Shown piece by piece: positions 10,726-22,016 of a stretch of DNA of 64,000 nt. The position numbers and the translations under genes are program-made. Each line of letters opens with the position of its first letter. Position 1 is the first letter of the stretch. The notes under the pieces were generated by a model. It did no database searches and had not been told where the DNA came from. It saw only the letters and a list, made by a program, of their open reading frames with translations. This DNA comes from Cryptomeria japonica (Eukaryota > Streptophyta > Pinopsida > Cupressales > Cupressaceae): positions 168,414,361-168,478,360 of the forward strand of contig NC_081406.1 of NCBI RefSeq assembly GCF_030272615.1, read 5' to 3'.

Positions 10726-12177
10726 TTAGGATAAAGAGATGCCCTAGTGTTTGGATAAAACAAATCTCCTGATGCCAATGATTGATGGAAGGCGAGGTGA
10801 AGTGGGAGTTGTTTTGAACCATAGCAGCCCGATGAGACTTAGGTCATTTGTTAGGATAAAATGCCTGTTGAAGTCTAGGTGGCCATGATTGCTTACTTGT
10901 TGAGACCCGAAGATACTTGATCAAAGTATCTGATGATAGTCTAGGTTTAAACTTAAGAAAGTTTGAAAACAAAACAACTGATAGTGATGTGATGAATGTC
11001 TATGTGCAGGAGGATCTGCGCGTGTTGCAGTTACGCGAGCATCATCCTGCGACACAAGGGTTGCGGGATCGATTGACGTAGGCGGAAATAGACTGTATTG
11101 CAGCTACTGGCCTCTACAAGGTGATGCACATGCCCGTGATTCGGATGAATCACGACCTGATTACAGCATTGGTAGAGCGATGACACAGTGAGACGTGCAC
11201 GTTTCATTTGGCACAGGGAGAGATGACTGTGACCCTGGAGGACGTGTGGCGTATCCTTCGGATTCCGATTCGGGGGGAGCTGGTTACATACGATAGATCC
11301 TGGGGGACCGTGTCATGTCAGAGGATTTTTGACAATGATGTATATATTGACGATGGCTCGATCGCATGGGAGGATATAGCGGTACTATATGAGCCCCTTC
11401 CAGCAGTGTTGTCAGGGATTGTGGGAGGACTGTTGTGTCCAGACAGGTGGTCACATGGATTGGCAGTGGGATGGGGACAGGTGATAGAGATGATGATGAC
11501 GGAGGGGACGCAATTTGCTTGGGGCTCATGCGTGCTGGCGCACATGTATCAGGAGCTCCACGAGGTGGTGTACCGAGGGAGGGGTTCTCTAGCAGTGGGT
11601 GCTACATGTTTGGGCATGGGAGCACCTACCAGTGACTTGACCAGTGAATCTCAGATTTTGAGCTGTGGACCAGCCATACATGTTTATGTACAGTGGCATG
11701 ATGAGTCAGCCCCACTTGGGGAAGTTAGAGTGGTGGCGGCGGGCATTGGATGACTTAGATGCAGTGATATGGCGGCCATACTTGGAGTGTGAGCCATGGG
11801 ATGATGATGCAGAGGCACTACCGTATGTATTCATGACCTGATTCCTCATTGCGAGGACCTCCTATCATGTAGAGAGACAGGTGCCGGGATGAGTGATGAG
11901 GTAGTTTGGACGGCAACAGGGACTGCCTAGTGGATCAGGGGAGTATGCATGGGTGATTCGGGAGCGGTATGCATGGGGTCCAGTGCTACCGTATGATCAG
12001 GCACTGGCAGAGTTTTGGACATTGTAGGCGAGGCCATGGGACCTACGACCGAGGGTTGTTGATGCAGGGGTGACAGCGGAGTATACATAGTACCGAGCGG
12101 CACATCCGATTTGACGAATATCAGACCCGGTAGAGCCGATCCCATCTTTTGAGGATGAGAGAGGACGGGGATGAGGA

Positions 12178-12250
12178 CGGAGAGCAGGAGGTCGAGGTGG
12201 AGGAGGAGGAGGAGGAGGAGGTGGAGGAGGAGGAGGAGGAGGTGGTGGGT
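12178..12250 (+). repeat. GGA-rich microsatellite coding poly-glycine
   Basis: Runs of GGA/GGT within the PMD gene encode a glycine stretch after RGRG-type residues. Long open frames on both strands here come from this simple composition and are not separate genes. Confidence 0.7.
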
Positions 12251-12981
12251 TGGGGATGCCAAGGCAGCGAAGAGGGAGAGGTGGACTACCTCTTCAGATA
12301 TCACAGGGACCTTTGATGCAGGGAGGAGTGTAGCTGAGTGGGAGGGGGATGGAGAGAGAGATCCCGATGGATACAGGTGCAGGGGAGGGTGGTGCAGGGG
12401 AGGGACCTACTGGAGGGGGTGATACAGGTGAGGCAGCCATGGACATGGGAGAGGGAGCTACTGGGGATCTGCGGGATCATATGATAGGTTATCTACAGAC
12501 CCGGATAGAGAGATTAGAGGAGGAGATAGCAGCTAGGGATGTGTAGCTATTTGCACGTGAGGCAGAGCTGACAGTGGTGCTACGGGAGAGAGATACTATG
12601 GTGGAGAGATTAGCGGAGCTGTAGGAGAGAGTCCGAGCAGGAGTAGGAGCACAGGGTCCTACAGGGGAGGTTATGAGGCAGTTTGGGCGAGCACAGGCTG
12701 AGATAGAGTATTGGTGAGGTTTATATGAGTAGGTGGTGCCACTCAGTCAGCGAGCTCTCAGTTATACCCAGATGTGGTAGACGAGATCAGAGCAATCACA
12801 GAGGATGCAGAGCAGTGGGGGAGTGATGGGTCCTTTGAGGCGGGAGAGATCAGGAGATACAGGAGGGAGTGGGGGTTCGATGAGGCCTCCACGGAGAGAT
12901 GGATCAGGTGGTGCAGGTACCAGTGGTGGAGCAGGTAGGGGTGGTGGGGGTGGTACAGCATCTGGCCAGAGCGGCATTTGA

Positions 12982-14590
12982 GAGAGCATTTTTGCATATA
13001 TGTATTGTATCATTGTCTATTTATGGACTGTATCTTGGATGGCTCTTGGTAGCCGATTTTGTGGACTTCACTGTACTCTGATATATGAGATGATATATAT
13101 GAGGAGATCCCATTTGTGATGATATGCATTTGATTATGTATGTATGTTTATGCATGATGATGTTTTATTGCTTAGATAGATATGTGTACATGGATGCATT
13201 TGATGAGATGTTTCTTTTATGCATGTTTTTATGATGATTTATGATGTTGGATACTGACATATGAATGTAGGTTTATATATATGTATGATTTGTTTTTTGT
13301 TGGATGCAATGCTTTTATGTATGTAATGCCATGATGATATATGCTTATGTGTGATGCATGAACAGGATTTTGTTGTTTCTTATTTCGATGTAAATGATGA
13401 GATGCTTTATGTGATGACGTAAAATGCGATGGTTGAATGAATGATGTTTATGTATGGATATGCATCTAGCTGTGTTTTGTTAAATGAATGCAATATGGAT
13501 AAGCCAAATGTTAAGTACAAATGTTTATATGATAATGTGTTTAAATGAATGCATATATAAAATGGATATATGAAATGGTATGAACCAATGATTTGTAAAC
13601 AAATGGACTTATGAATCTAAATGCTTAAATATGAAAGTGTGATGATACTATAACTAATATTTTTAATAACTGCACCTTAATACAATTAAAAAGAGGATAA
13701 TGAATGCGATGTGAAATGAATGCTAAAATGAGCATAATAAAATAATTTAATAACTGGGTGAATGAATGCAATGTTTTAATGATGAATGTATGCAATGATA
13801 AATGATAAGAGATAATGAAATGATGATGGATAATTGACCCTAAAATGAATGCCTAGTAAAGGACTAAATATAATCAAAGACAATTTAATCCTACGAATAA
13901 ATCGACCTATTTATGATGCAAAATGATTCATGAAAACGAATGTCAAGAAAACAAACTATTGTTTAAAAACAACATGAATGTTTAATACAAGATATAACTA
14001 AATGTTTAATGCAAGATGCAACTAAATGTGAGGATGATATGATCATGAGGAATGCAAGGTTTGTAAGACTTTGCATGATGCATTGGTGATGTATCAAAGT
14101 ACTCAGTCATGATTGTATCCAAGACTAGCTTTTATTGGTCATTTTTGCGTGTAAATCCTACATATGAATGAATGAATGGATGGGTGATATGCAACGGAAT
14201 GCAACATATAAACAGATGAGGTGAAATGAGGATCCATAGTGCTCTATTTTCATCATTGAGCTTTAAAATGTTGGAAGAGAATACAAGCATCTTTGACACA
14301 ATGATTCAAGATGACCTGAGTATTTCTTTCATGGATTTTTAATATAGCAAGTTAATACAAACGACTTGATATATGGGTCAAGTCGACCAGAGTATTGCTT
14401 GCGGAACAGACAAGGATTATCTCCTTTCGTGCATGACTTGGATTGTCCTCCTTGATCTTAGGCTGATCAGATCTTGAGACAAGTGCATACCGTACTAAGA
14501 AAATAAAACCTTTATCCAATTTGGAGGAAGAGGAACCAAAGGATGAGCATTGAACCTGCAAACAAACAGCATATACATAAAGAATAAAAG
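12982..14590. other. Non-coding, ATG-dense low-complexity region of G1
   Basis: No gene seen. The part from 13081 to about 14240 is crowded with ATG, ATGATG, ATGAATG and TATG words with no regular period. It would be the 3' untranslated region of the PMD gene; AATAAA at 13736-13741 is a possible polyadenylation signal. G2 lacks this region because it is truncated just at the end of it. Confidence 0.6.
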
Positions 14591-15599
14591 AATATGGATC
14601 CTTGGTAATGGTTCATGCTCATATGGTCGAGGTATACACTGTAGTCAGCAAGCCGTAGTGATCTATGACTATATTTTTGCCTATGATCACATAGCTTAGT
14701 GAACTTCCCACGTAGACACCATTAGTACATGCCCTAGAACTTCATCGAAAACAATGTGCAAACGATACAAAATAATGCTGAAAGATGCCGATACAGATAC
14801 ACAAATGAATTACTCACGAATCAACCAAGCATTTGATGGCTTAACAGAATTTTCTTGTCAAAGAAAATGTCATCTTGTCTTTGTTTTGGTAAGGAAGGAT
14901 GCATCCTTGTTTTAAAGACAGTTTGATTTGTTGATGTTGATTGTTTTGGTCGACTGATAAGTGGTCATTGTGTGAATGTTTGTGTCAATGTTTGTTTTGT
15001 ATCTGTGTGAATGAATATGTACAAGGTGTTGCCATGTTTTTGATTTTCGATGGTTTTTCGATGTTTTTTGGATTTTGTGAAACAATTTTGAATATTTTTG
15101 GATTTTGCGAGACATTTTTGAATGTTTTTGAATTTTGCGAGACATTTTTGAATGTTTTTGGTATTTTTAATGATTGCCTGAACGAAGAGCGTAATGACAC
15201 ATAAGATAATGTAGAATCCACTTCCATCAATAGGTTAAGGGTATTGCCCCCAGTTTTTAGACATGACTATGAAAAAGCGGGATGCAAGATGTATGGAGTA
15301 TTATCATAATTGCAGACAAATAACAAACCATGGCTTTGGATGGATGGATGTATGTATGAAGTAAATGTGATCGTAACAAGTCTGAAAAGATAATGGAGCC
15401 ACAACCCTTACGAGTGGCGCCTGTTTGCCAGGTTTTCACCATCGCACATACCCAAGGTGCCACCGAAGTGGTTGTTCACCGTTTGGATGCATGATTTTTC
15501 TTTTACTTTTTTGAATGTTTTTTTGTATTTTCTTCAGGACATTTTCTGAATGTTTTTGATGTTTTCTGATATGTAGGGGAGCCTAATGCTCTGTATACC
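14591..15599 (-). other. G1 3' non-coding region after integrase
   Basis: No gene seen. This block is conserved in G2 at 28391-29304, including a short GC-richer stretch with GTGGCGCCTGTTTGCC near 15415 and GGTGCCACCG near 15458. It separates the integrase stop from the PMD transcription unit. Confidence 0.6.
15041..15160. repeat. 30-bp tandem repeat, four copies
   Basis: Four units of exactly 30 bp with no indels (15041, 15071, 15101, 15131), the clearest being GATTTTGCGAGAC followed by ATTTTTGAATGTTTTTG. G2 keeps only a contracted version near 28850-28930. Confidence 0.75.
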
Positions 15600-16499
15600 T
15601 TAGGTATAAAACCATTTGAGGTGCATGCTATTGATTGGATCTGCGAGTGGTTCTCCATCTGATGTAGCCAACTGATATGCCCCAGACCCGAATACAGCAG
15701 TGACAACATATGGGCCCAGCCAGTTTGATTCAAACTTTCCTTGGTGTTCTCTGTTTGGTTGGTTGCGAGGATTCTCCTGTAGAACAAGGTCACCTACCTC
15801 AAATGTACGAGATCTAACTCGGTGATTGTAGCTTCTACTCATGCGCTGCTCATAGGCTTTGAGATGGTTGTACACAGCTTGTCGCTTCTCATCTAGTAAC
15901 TCTAAGGCCTGAAGATGGGATACTCTGTATGCTTCATCATCAATGAGATTGTGCAATGAAACCCGTAAGGATGGTATCTCGACCTCAATAGGTAAGATAG
16001 CTTCTGCACCATAGACCAATGAATAAGGAGTTGCACCTGTAGGGGTCCGAATGCTAGTTCGATATGCCCATAGCACTGGATTCAATTGAACATGCCAATC
16101 ACGGCTGGCATCATTGACTGTCTTCTTTAGGATCCTCAATATGTTTTTATTGGATGCTTCGGCCTGACCATTGCCTTGTGGGTAATAGGGAGTGGAAAAG
16201 CGGTGTTGGATATGAAATTTCTCAGAAAGCTCACGGACATCCTAATTTTTGAAAGGAAGACCGTTATCTATGACAATGGACATGGGCACACCATACCGGC
16301 AGATGATGTAATTGAGGATGAATGAGGTGATCTGCTTGCCGGTGACTTGGGTAAGTGGAACAGCTTCGATCCACTTGGTGAAATATTTGGTGGCGGTAAT
16401 AATGAATTTATGGCCGCTGGATGAAGATGGATGAATCTTACCCACAAGGTCAAGGCCCCATTGACAAAAAGGCCATGGTGTTGTGATTGGTTGCAGTTC
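15600..16499 (-). pseudogene. pol: G1 integrase core and C-terminus
   Basis: Continuation of pol after a TAG at 16497-16499, where the G2-related frame suggests Gln. The core has GHKFIITATKYFTKWIEAV and VIDNGLPF (second catalytic Asp). A second stop near 16240 replaces Gln, and GQAEASNK carries the catalytic Glu near 16170. The C-terminal part (YGAEAILPIEVEIPS, NWLGPYVV) ends with MHLKWFYT at 15600. No chromodomain is visible, as expected outside chromoviruses. Integrase inserts the double-stranded copy into the genome. Two nonsense changes make it inactive as it stands. Confidence 0.9.
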
Positions 16500-18743
16500 C
16501 TAGGCCGGTGCATGTATCGGGTCGCCATGAACTTGACATTTCTTGCATTTCCTGACAAAGTAGTAGGAATCCTTTTCCATAGATGGCCAATAGTATCCAG
16601 CTCGCATGATCTTCTTGGCTAGTGATGGACCACTTGAGTGAGTCCTGCAAATTCCTTCATGAACTTCTTCCAAAGCCTTTGTTATCTCACCTTGTTCCAG
16701 ACATCGAAGGAGAGTACCATCAAGACTGCGTCGGTATAGGGTTTCGGCAATAATGGTATATCGAGCAGTTTGGCAAATGAAGGTTTTACGTTGGTTATTT
16801 GATTGGTTGGGAGGAAGGGTGTGATCACGGAGATAGGTGTAGAACTCACCGTACCATGGGGATTCAAAACCGACAAGGCGACATATCATTTCAGATTCAA
16901 GGATATCATAAGCGGGAATCCAAAGCTGTTCTACCAAGAACTCGTAGCATGTTGAATTCTGTGGAAGATCTAGGAGAGATGCGATGGTAGCCATAGCGTC
17001 AGCAGCTCGATTCTGATCTCTTGGTATCTGCTCAAAAGTGATAGTAGTAAATGATGTCTTTAGAGTGTCCACCATTTGCTTGTATGGCATGAGTTTATCA
17101 TCTTTGGTCTGATATTCATTTGTTGCTTGTCGAATGACCAGTTGTGAGTCACCATATACTTGTAGTTCTTTTAATTTCCATTGTATGGCTAGCCTGAGTC
17201 CTGTGATCAAAGCCTCATATCCTGCTATGTTGTTTGTGCATGGAAATGTGAGCCTGTAAGACTTTGGGATGCTATCACCTTGAGGTGTGATAAACAGAAT
17301 GCCTGCCCTCGAGCCGTGCCTAGTGTATGAACCATCAAAATATAGTTTCCATGGCTGTGCTTCTATGATCATGAATATCTCTTCATCTGGAAAATTGGAA
17401 ATGAGAGGATGATCGCCTATGAGTGGTGCATCGGCCAACTGATTTGCAATAACCTGCCCTTTGATAGCTTTACGATCGACATACTCGATGTCAAATTCAC
17501 TTAGAATCATCACCCATTTGGCCAAGTGACCTGTCAATGCTGCTTTGCTAAGTAAGTACTTGAGTGGATCAATTTTTGTGATGAGTTGTACCTTGTGTGT
17601 CAACAGATAGTGCCGCAATTTAGTGGCTGCAAAGATTACTGCTAGGCAAGCTCGCTCAATAGGTGTGTAATTGAGTTCATAGCCAACCAGTGTGCGAGAG
17701 ATGTAGTATACATCACACTCTTTGCCTTCTGTATTATGTTGTGCCAGTAGTACACCCAATGCTGTACTTGTCGCTGAGATATAAAGTAACAATGGTCTAC
17801 TTGGATCTGGTGGCATCAACAATGGTGGATTCATGAGATAGTCTTTAAGCACCTGAAATGCTTGTTGGAATTTGTCATCCCACTGAAAGTGGATGTTCTT
17901 GTGTAGTAGGTGTGTGAATGGGTGACACTTATCAGCCAATTGTGCAATGAATCTTTGGATGGATTGAAGCCGTCCTTGTAATGTTCTTAGCTGACTGATA
18001 TTCTTTGGTGGTGGCATGTCCATTATTGCCTTAACCTTTGCTGGATCGACCTCAATGCCTTTGCTTGAGACAATGTATCCGAGAAGATTCCTGGAGGTTA
18101 CTCCGAAAACACATTTCTTTGGGTTGAGTCGAACACGGTATTGTTCCAGTCTATCAAAGATTTGATCTAAGATGTGGAGATGTCCATCTCTAGTGAGTGA
18201 TTTTGCTAGTAAGTCATCCACATAATCTTCCATCATAGTATGCATCATGTCATGGAAGATGGTGGTCATTTCTCTTTGATAGGTTGCTCTTGCATTCTTT
18301 AGACCGAAAGGCATTACATTCCAGCAGTATGTGCCCCATGGACATGTGAAGGCTATCTTATGTTGGTCCTCTGGTGCGATCTTTATTTGATTGTATCCTG
18401 AAAAACCATCCATGAGTGAAAGCATGGCATGTCCTGCTGTCAAATCCACTATGATGTCGATATTTGGTAGGGGGAAGTCATCCTTAGGACATGCCTTATT
18501 CAGATCTCTGAAGTCAGTACAAATGCAGATGCCCCCTTTTGGTTTGCCAACTGGCACAATGTTGGAGATCCATTCTGCATAATCAATTGGTCTAATGAAA
18601 CCAACATCCAGGAGTTTCTTGAGTTCGGTTTTGACTAGCACGGCAATCTGAGGATGCATCTTACGAAGCTTTTGCTTGACAGGTTTGGCTCCTTCTGCTA
18701 CTGTGAGGTGATGCATAACTAAATCAGGATCAAGCCCAGGCAT
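16500..18743 (-). pseudogene. pol: G1 pol: RT, RNase H, archaeal-type RNase H, integrase zinc finger
   Basis: A 747-codon open frame. RT runs from residue ~45 to 260, with YVDD at residues 174-177 (about 18213-18224). The Ty3-type RNase H follows at about 315-435; where active enzymes have the first catalytic Asp it reads YISATST, so it looks catalytically dead and may act as a connection domain. The second, archaeal-type RNase H at about 465-590 keeps all four acidic residues: D470 (YFDGS), E510 (YEAL), D532 (GDSQ) and D582. The integrase HHCC finger (VHEGICRTH ... CKKCQ) ends the frame. This dual arrangement is the hallmark of the Tat lineage. The frame is intact here, but stops lie on both sides. 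Confidence 0.95.
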
Positions 18744-20264
18744 GTCTGCATATGACCATGCAAAGTTGATCTGACACTACTGGAAGAACTCTATAAATTT
18801 AGGCTATTCCTCTAGAGTGAGAAGAGATGCCAGATGTATGAGATGAGGATTTTCAAGAGTCCCCACATTGTATTCTTTGGTTTCCTCAATGAGAATCGTT
18901 GATCGTTCCTGTTGTGTACTAGCAGGGAGGATGTCAAACCCTTTATCCTCAGATGCCTCAGAGAGGTTTTCACCGTTGGATACGCTCTTTCTTTTTACTT
19001 TTGTCGGATCAAATAGTGCCATAGTGTGGTTTTCACTGGAAGATCCATGTTTTATTGTTATATTTTTGCAGCTGAAAGGTTTGGCATTCACCCCAAAGTA
19101 TGTTGCACTATTAAGTTCAATGGTGAATCCAACTTTGTGATCCTCGCTTGGTAGATTATCCCTTAATTCCAAAAAGTCAATGATAGCCTCATCGTTTTGG
19201 AAGAGGTCAAGACATGGGGGATTAGATTGGTTCCATTCGATGAGTTCAAGGTGGATAATGGGCATTACTTCATCGATTAGGTTAAGTTCGTTAGATGTAT
19301 CAGTGAGGGTTAAGACAGTGTGGTGAAGGTCGTTGATGGTACTCTCCCTGTCAGAATCAGGCGTAGGATGAGACGTAGGGTCTGTGGAAGATGTTTCTAG
19401 CTCAGGTACCCAAGTGGTCTTTATCTGTGCTTCTCCGTAAATAGGGATGTCTTTGCGTGGCAGAGGTGGTGATGTGTCTTCCTCATCTGAAGTGTTAAGC
19501 TATACAGAATCAAATTCCCACTCATGTGAGTCGGTCTCTTAATCACTTTCCAGCATCCGATTGCTATACCATACTGGGATGTCTTTGGAGTTAAACACGG
19601 TAGGTGTGATTGGTTTATGTATCTTTGTAGTGGTCGGTGCTATAGGAACGGTGATGGGGATTAAAGGATTTGTCACTGGAAGTATCGACAGTGTTGATTT
19701 AGTGGTTTCTGTTGGAATGGCTGGTGCCATAGATGCTGCTGCGGGTTCTGATACAGTTGTTGCTACAAATGGTGTTGCTGATGGGATTACTGGTTCGTTT
19801 GGTGGGATGAATGATATTGATGATGGTTGCTGTGGGGTTGTGAGCCTCGATGGGGCAGTGGGGATAGTGCTTGATGGTGCTTTGATTATGAAAGGTGTCC
19901 TCTTTGCAGTAGGTGGGCAAAATGGTTTGCTAGGTTTTCCTTTGAATCTAAGTTTAGGAAGGATCTCCTTTTCAAAGCCTAGGCCTGTATTACCTTTGGG
20001 CTTGAATTCTGGCAGCAGAGGTTCATGTTGTCCTTGTTTGCAATATCCCAAGGCACTCTGACCATCATATCCCATTCTTTGCATAATGAGGAGGCCTTTG
20101 CCATACTGTTCCATAGGAAGTGTAACTCGCGGTTTATCAGTGGTGATGGGATCTTTATAGATCCAGTCTGCTAGGTCCTCATCTTGTGTCTCTTCCTCTT
20201 GACTCTTTCCAAGGACAAAAGGCGTCGAGGCACATGCGGGCATGATTAGTGGTTGCTGGAGTAA
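18744..20264 (-). pseudogene. G1 G-patch domain and proline-rich linker between protease and RT
   Basis: After a stop at about 20265 the frame continues with LADWIYKDPITTDKPRV. A G-patch-like motif follows at 20108-19968 (YGKGLLIMQRMGYDG ... GNTGLGFE). Next is a long Pro/Ser/Thr/Ala-rich stretch to 19539, then an acidic linker at 19265-18804 leading into RT. G-patch domains bind RNA and are known next to the protease in some retroviruses and plant Ty3 elements. Stops at about 19539, 19500, 18804 and 18782 break it. The same block in G2 (33824-32649) is open longer, so the breaks are local to G1. Confidence 0.75.
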
Positions 20265-22016
20265 CTGCTATGGTTTACCATGTGTTCGAGGAGAATTGGG
20301 CATTTGTCCCACACAAAAGAGTTGACTCAAGTTGTATTCCCCGGGACCTTCCTCTGCGACTTTCATCTTAAGCTTTTCTTGCTTTGGTATAGGGGTGTTC
20401 GAACTGGCAAGAGAGGCGGGACTTACATATGATGTGGAGGAAATGGCTTTCCTATTATTAGGAACAGTAATCTCTGGTTGATGGCTGATAATATGGCAAA
20501 ATGCAAAGGGATTTGCATCGCCCAAGATTGTGATCTCTGCACCATTATGTGGGAACTTGATACATTGATGGTAGGTAGATGGAACGGCTTGCATGGCATG
20601 TATCCAAGGTCTCCCTAATAATAGGTTATATGGTAGAGGAAGGTCTAGAACCTGACAGATGATGTGCTTTACCATAGGGCCCACTCAGATTGGTAGTACC
20701 ACAGCTCCTTTGGATGAACGCTCTACATCGTCATAGGCTTTGATTGTGATCTTCTTGCGAGGATCCACTGATTCTATTGCATATCCCAATGCTGTGACCA
20801 ACTGTAGTGTACAAATGTTTTGGCCTGCTCCATTATCTATCAAGACTCGCTTGATCCTGTGTTGGTTGATAAAGCCTTCAATGTGTAGCGAAGCATTATG
20901 AGGTTGTTGGAAAGAAGAGTTGTCACTTTCGAAAAAAGTGAGACAAGGTGATGACTTTAGATTTCCAACCATGGCTTGAAATTGGTCCGTATTCAGGTTT
21001 GCAGGGACTGACGCCTCTTGGAGCGCTAGATCCAAGATAGTTTTATGAGATGGCAATAGGCGCAATAGCTCTAAAATGGATATAAGCGCAGGCGTTTTAT
21101 CTAAGTGTTCCACAAGATTGTACTGCTTTGGGATGGAGGTGGTTCCTTGTGGAGCTGCCTTTATGGTAACTTTGCCGCGACGCGTAACAACATTGCAATT
21201 TGAGGTGGGATTTTTGAAGGTTATAGTTGCAATTTGTTCACTAGCATCATACAGATGATTTACAGTATAGTTATACGTAGCCTGCGTATAATCAGTGGTA
21301 TCAGTGCCTCGCCAGGAAGTGGAAGGACCCCTTTGATCTTGTGATGGAAGTGGATTCTTGAACATCAGATGATCATTATTGGTTGTTTTTGGGTCATGTC
21401 CTTCAATTTCAATTTCTCCTCGATCAATAAGATCCTGAATGAGATCTTTCAATCGGTGACAATTACTTGTCTTGTGTCCTCTTCCTTGATGGAACTCACA
21501 GTGTTCAGTATCTCTCCACCATGCCGGTTTGACCTGAGGCTCATAGTTGGATAGTTTAGGTAGAGTGACCAAATTCTGAGAAAGGAGTTGTCGCAATACT
21601 GTTTCAATGGGTTCCCCTAAGGGAGTGTATGTGCGTTTTTGTTTTTGTGGACGAGGTCTTGGTTCATCATGAGATATGATGCGACCTTGATTAGGAGGAA
21701 CATTTGTGTTATTCTGAGGTGGAGGATTTTGTCCTGCAAACCGAACCACAGGTTGTGCATTTTGGATAGTTCGAGCATCCACAACCCCATCATTGACGAT
21801 ATTCTTGTTCTTGTTCCAAAAGTTTGGTTTATCACTATTGAAGTGCGGGCGAGGACCATCTTTTGGTTCATTAAAGATTTTGATGAGTCCTTTCTTGATG
21901 AGGGCTCGTTCACATTTTAAACCCTCGGTGATCATATCATTAAAAGAGTCTGTGTCTTTGACATCCAGGTGAAATTCCATTTCTTCGTTTAAGTTGGAAA
22001 TGAAAATTTCCACTAG
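20265..22016 (-). pseudogene. gag-pro: G1 gag nucleocapsid region and aspartic protease
   Basis: The 442-codon frame from 22013 continues the capsid (IFISNLNEEMEFHLDVKD). Its zinc-knuckle variant C172-X2-H175-X4-H180-X4-C185 lies near 21500-21459. The protease active site is LIDNGAGQN, with DNG at residues 393-395 (about 20837-20829); DNG rather than DSG/DTG is common in Tat elements. After a TGA at 20682, where G2 has Arg, the domain ends with [20 protein letters not shown]. The protein would package RNA and the protease mature the polyprotein. Inactive because of the stops. Confidence 0.88.

Larger units (their letters stand above)
10264..12981 (+). pseudogene. Antisense plant mobile domain (PMD) protein gene, two exons, decayed
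   Basis: Proposed exon 1 is 10264-10338 (25 codons, start MPIPITEHRF), intron 10339-11009 (GTACGC...GTGCAG) and exon 2 from 11010; the phase fits exactly. Exon 2 shows a plant mobile domain: LITALVER, TFHLAQGEMTVTLEDVWRIL, then in the next frame WAWEHLPVT, LEWWRRALDDLDAVIWRPYL and RPWDLRPRVV. A Gly/Arg-rich stretch follows (12178-12300), then a coiled coil (LQTRIERLEEEIAARD) and an RGG-like tail ending at TGA 12979. PMD proteins are plant nuclear proteins also carried by transposons. There is one frameshift near 11590-11610 and about 16 premature stops, e.g. 11079, 11181, 11839, 11890, 12025, 12088, 12112, most explained by CAG or CGA changing to TAG or TGA. The gene lies on the opposite strand to gag-pol, between pol and the 3' LTR. 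The splice sites are a prediction. Confidence 0.75.

Noticed and set aside
11927-12304. - strand Leu/His-rich frame and + strand Arg-rich frame over the GGA tract
   Set aside because: Produced by the GGA/GGT repeat inside the PMD gene.
19561-20061. + strand frame of 166 codons rich in Gly/Val (and 33370-33801 in G2)
   Set aside because: Shadow of the Pro/Thr-rich linker on the opposite strand; composition follows from that, no motif.
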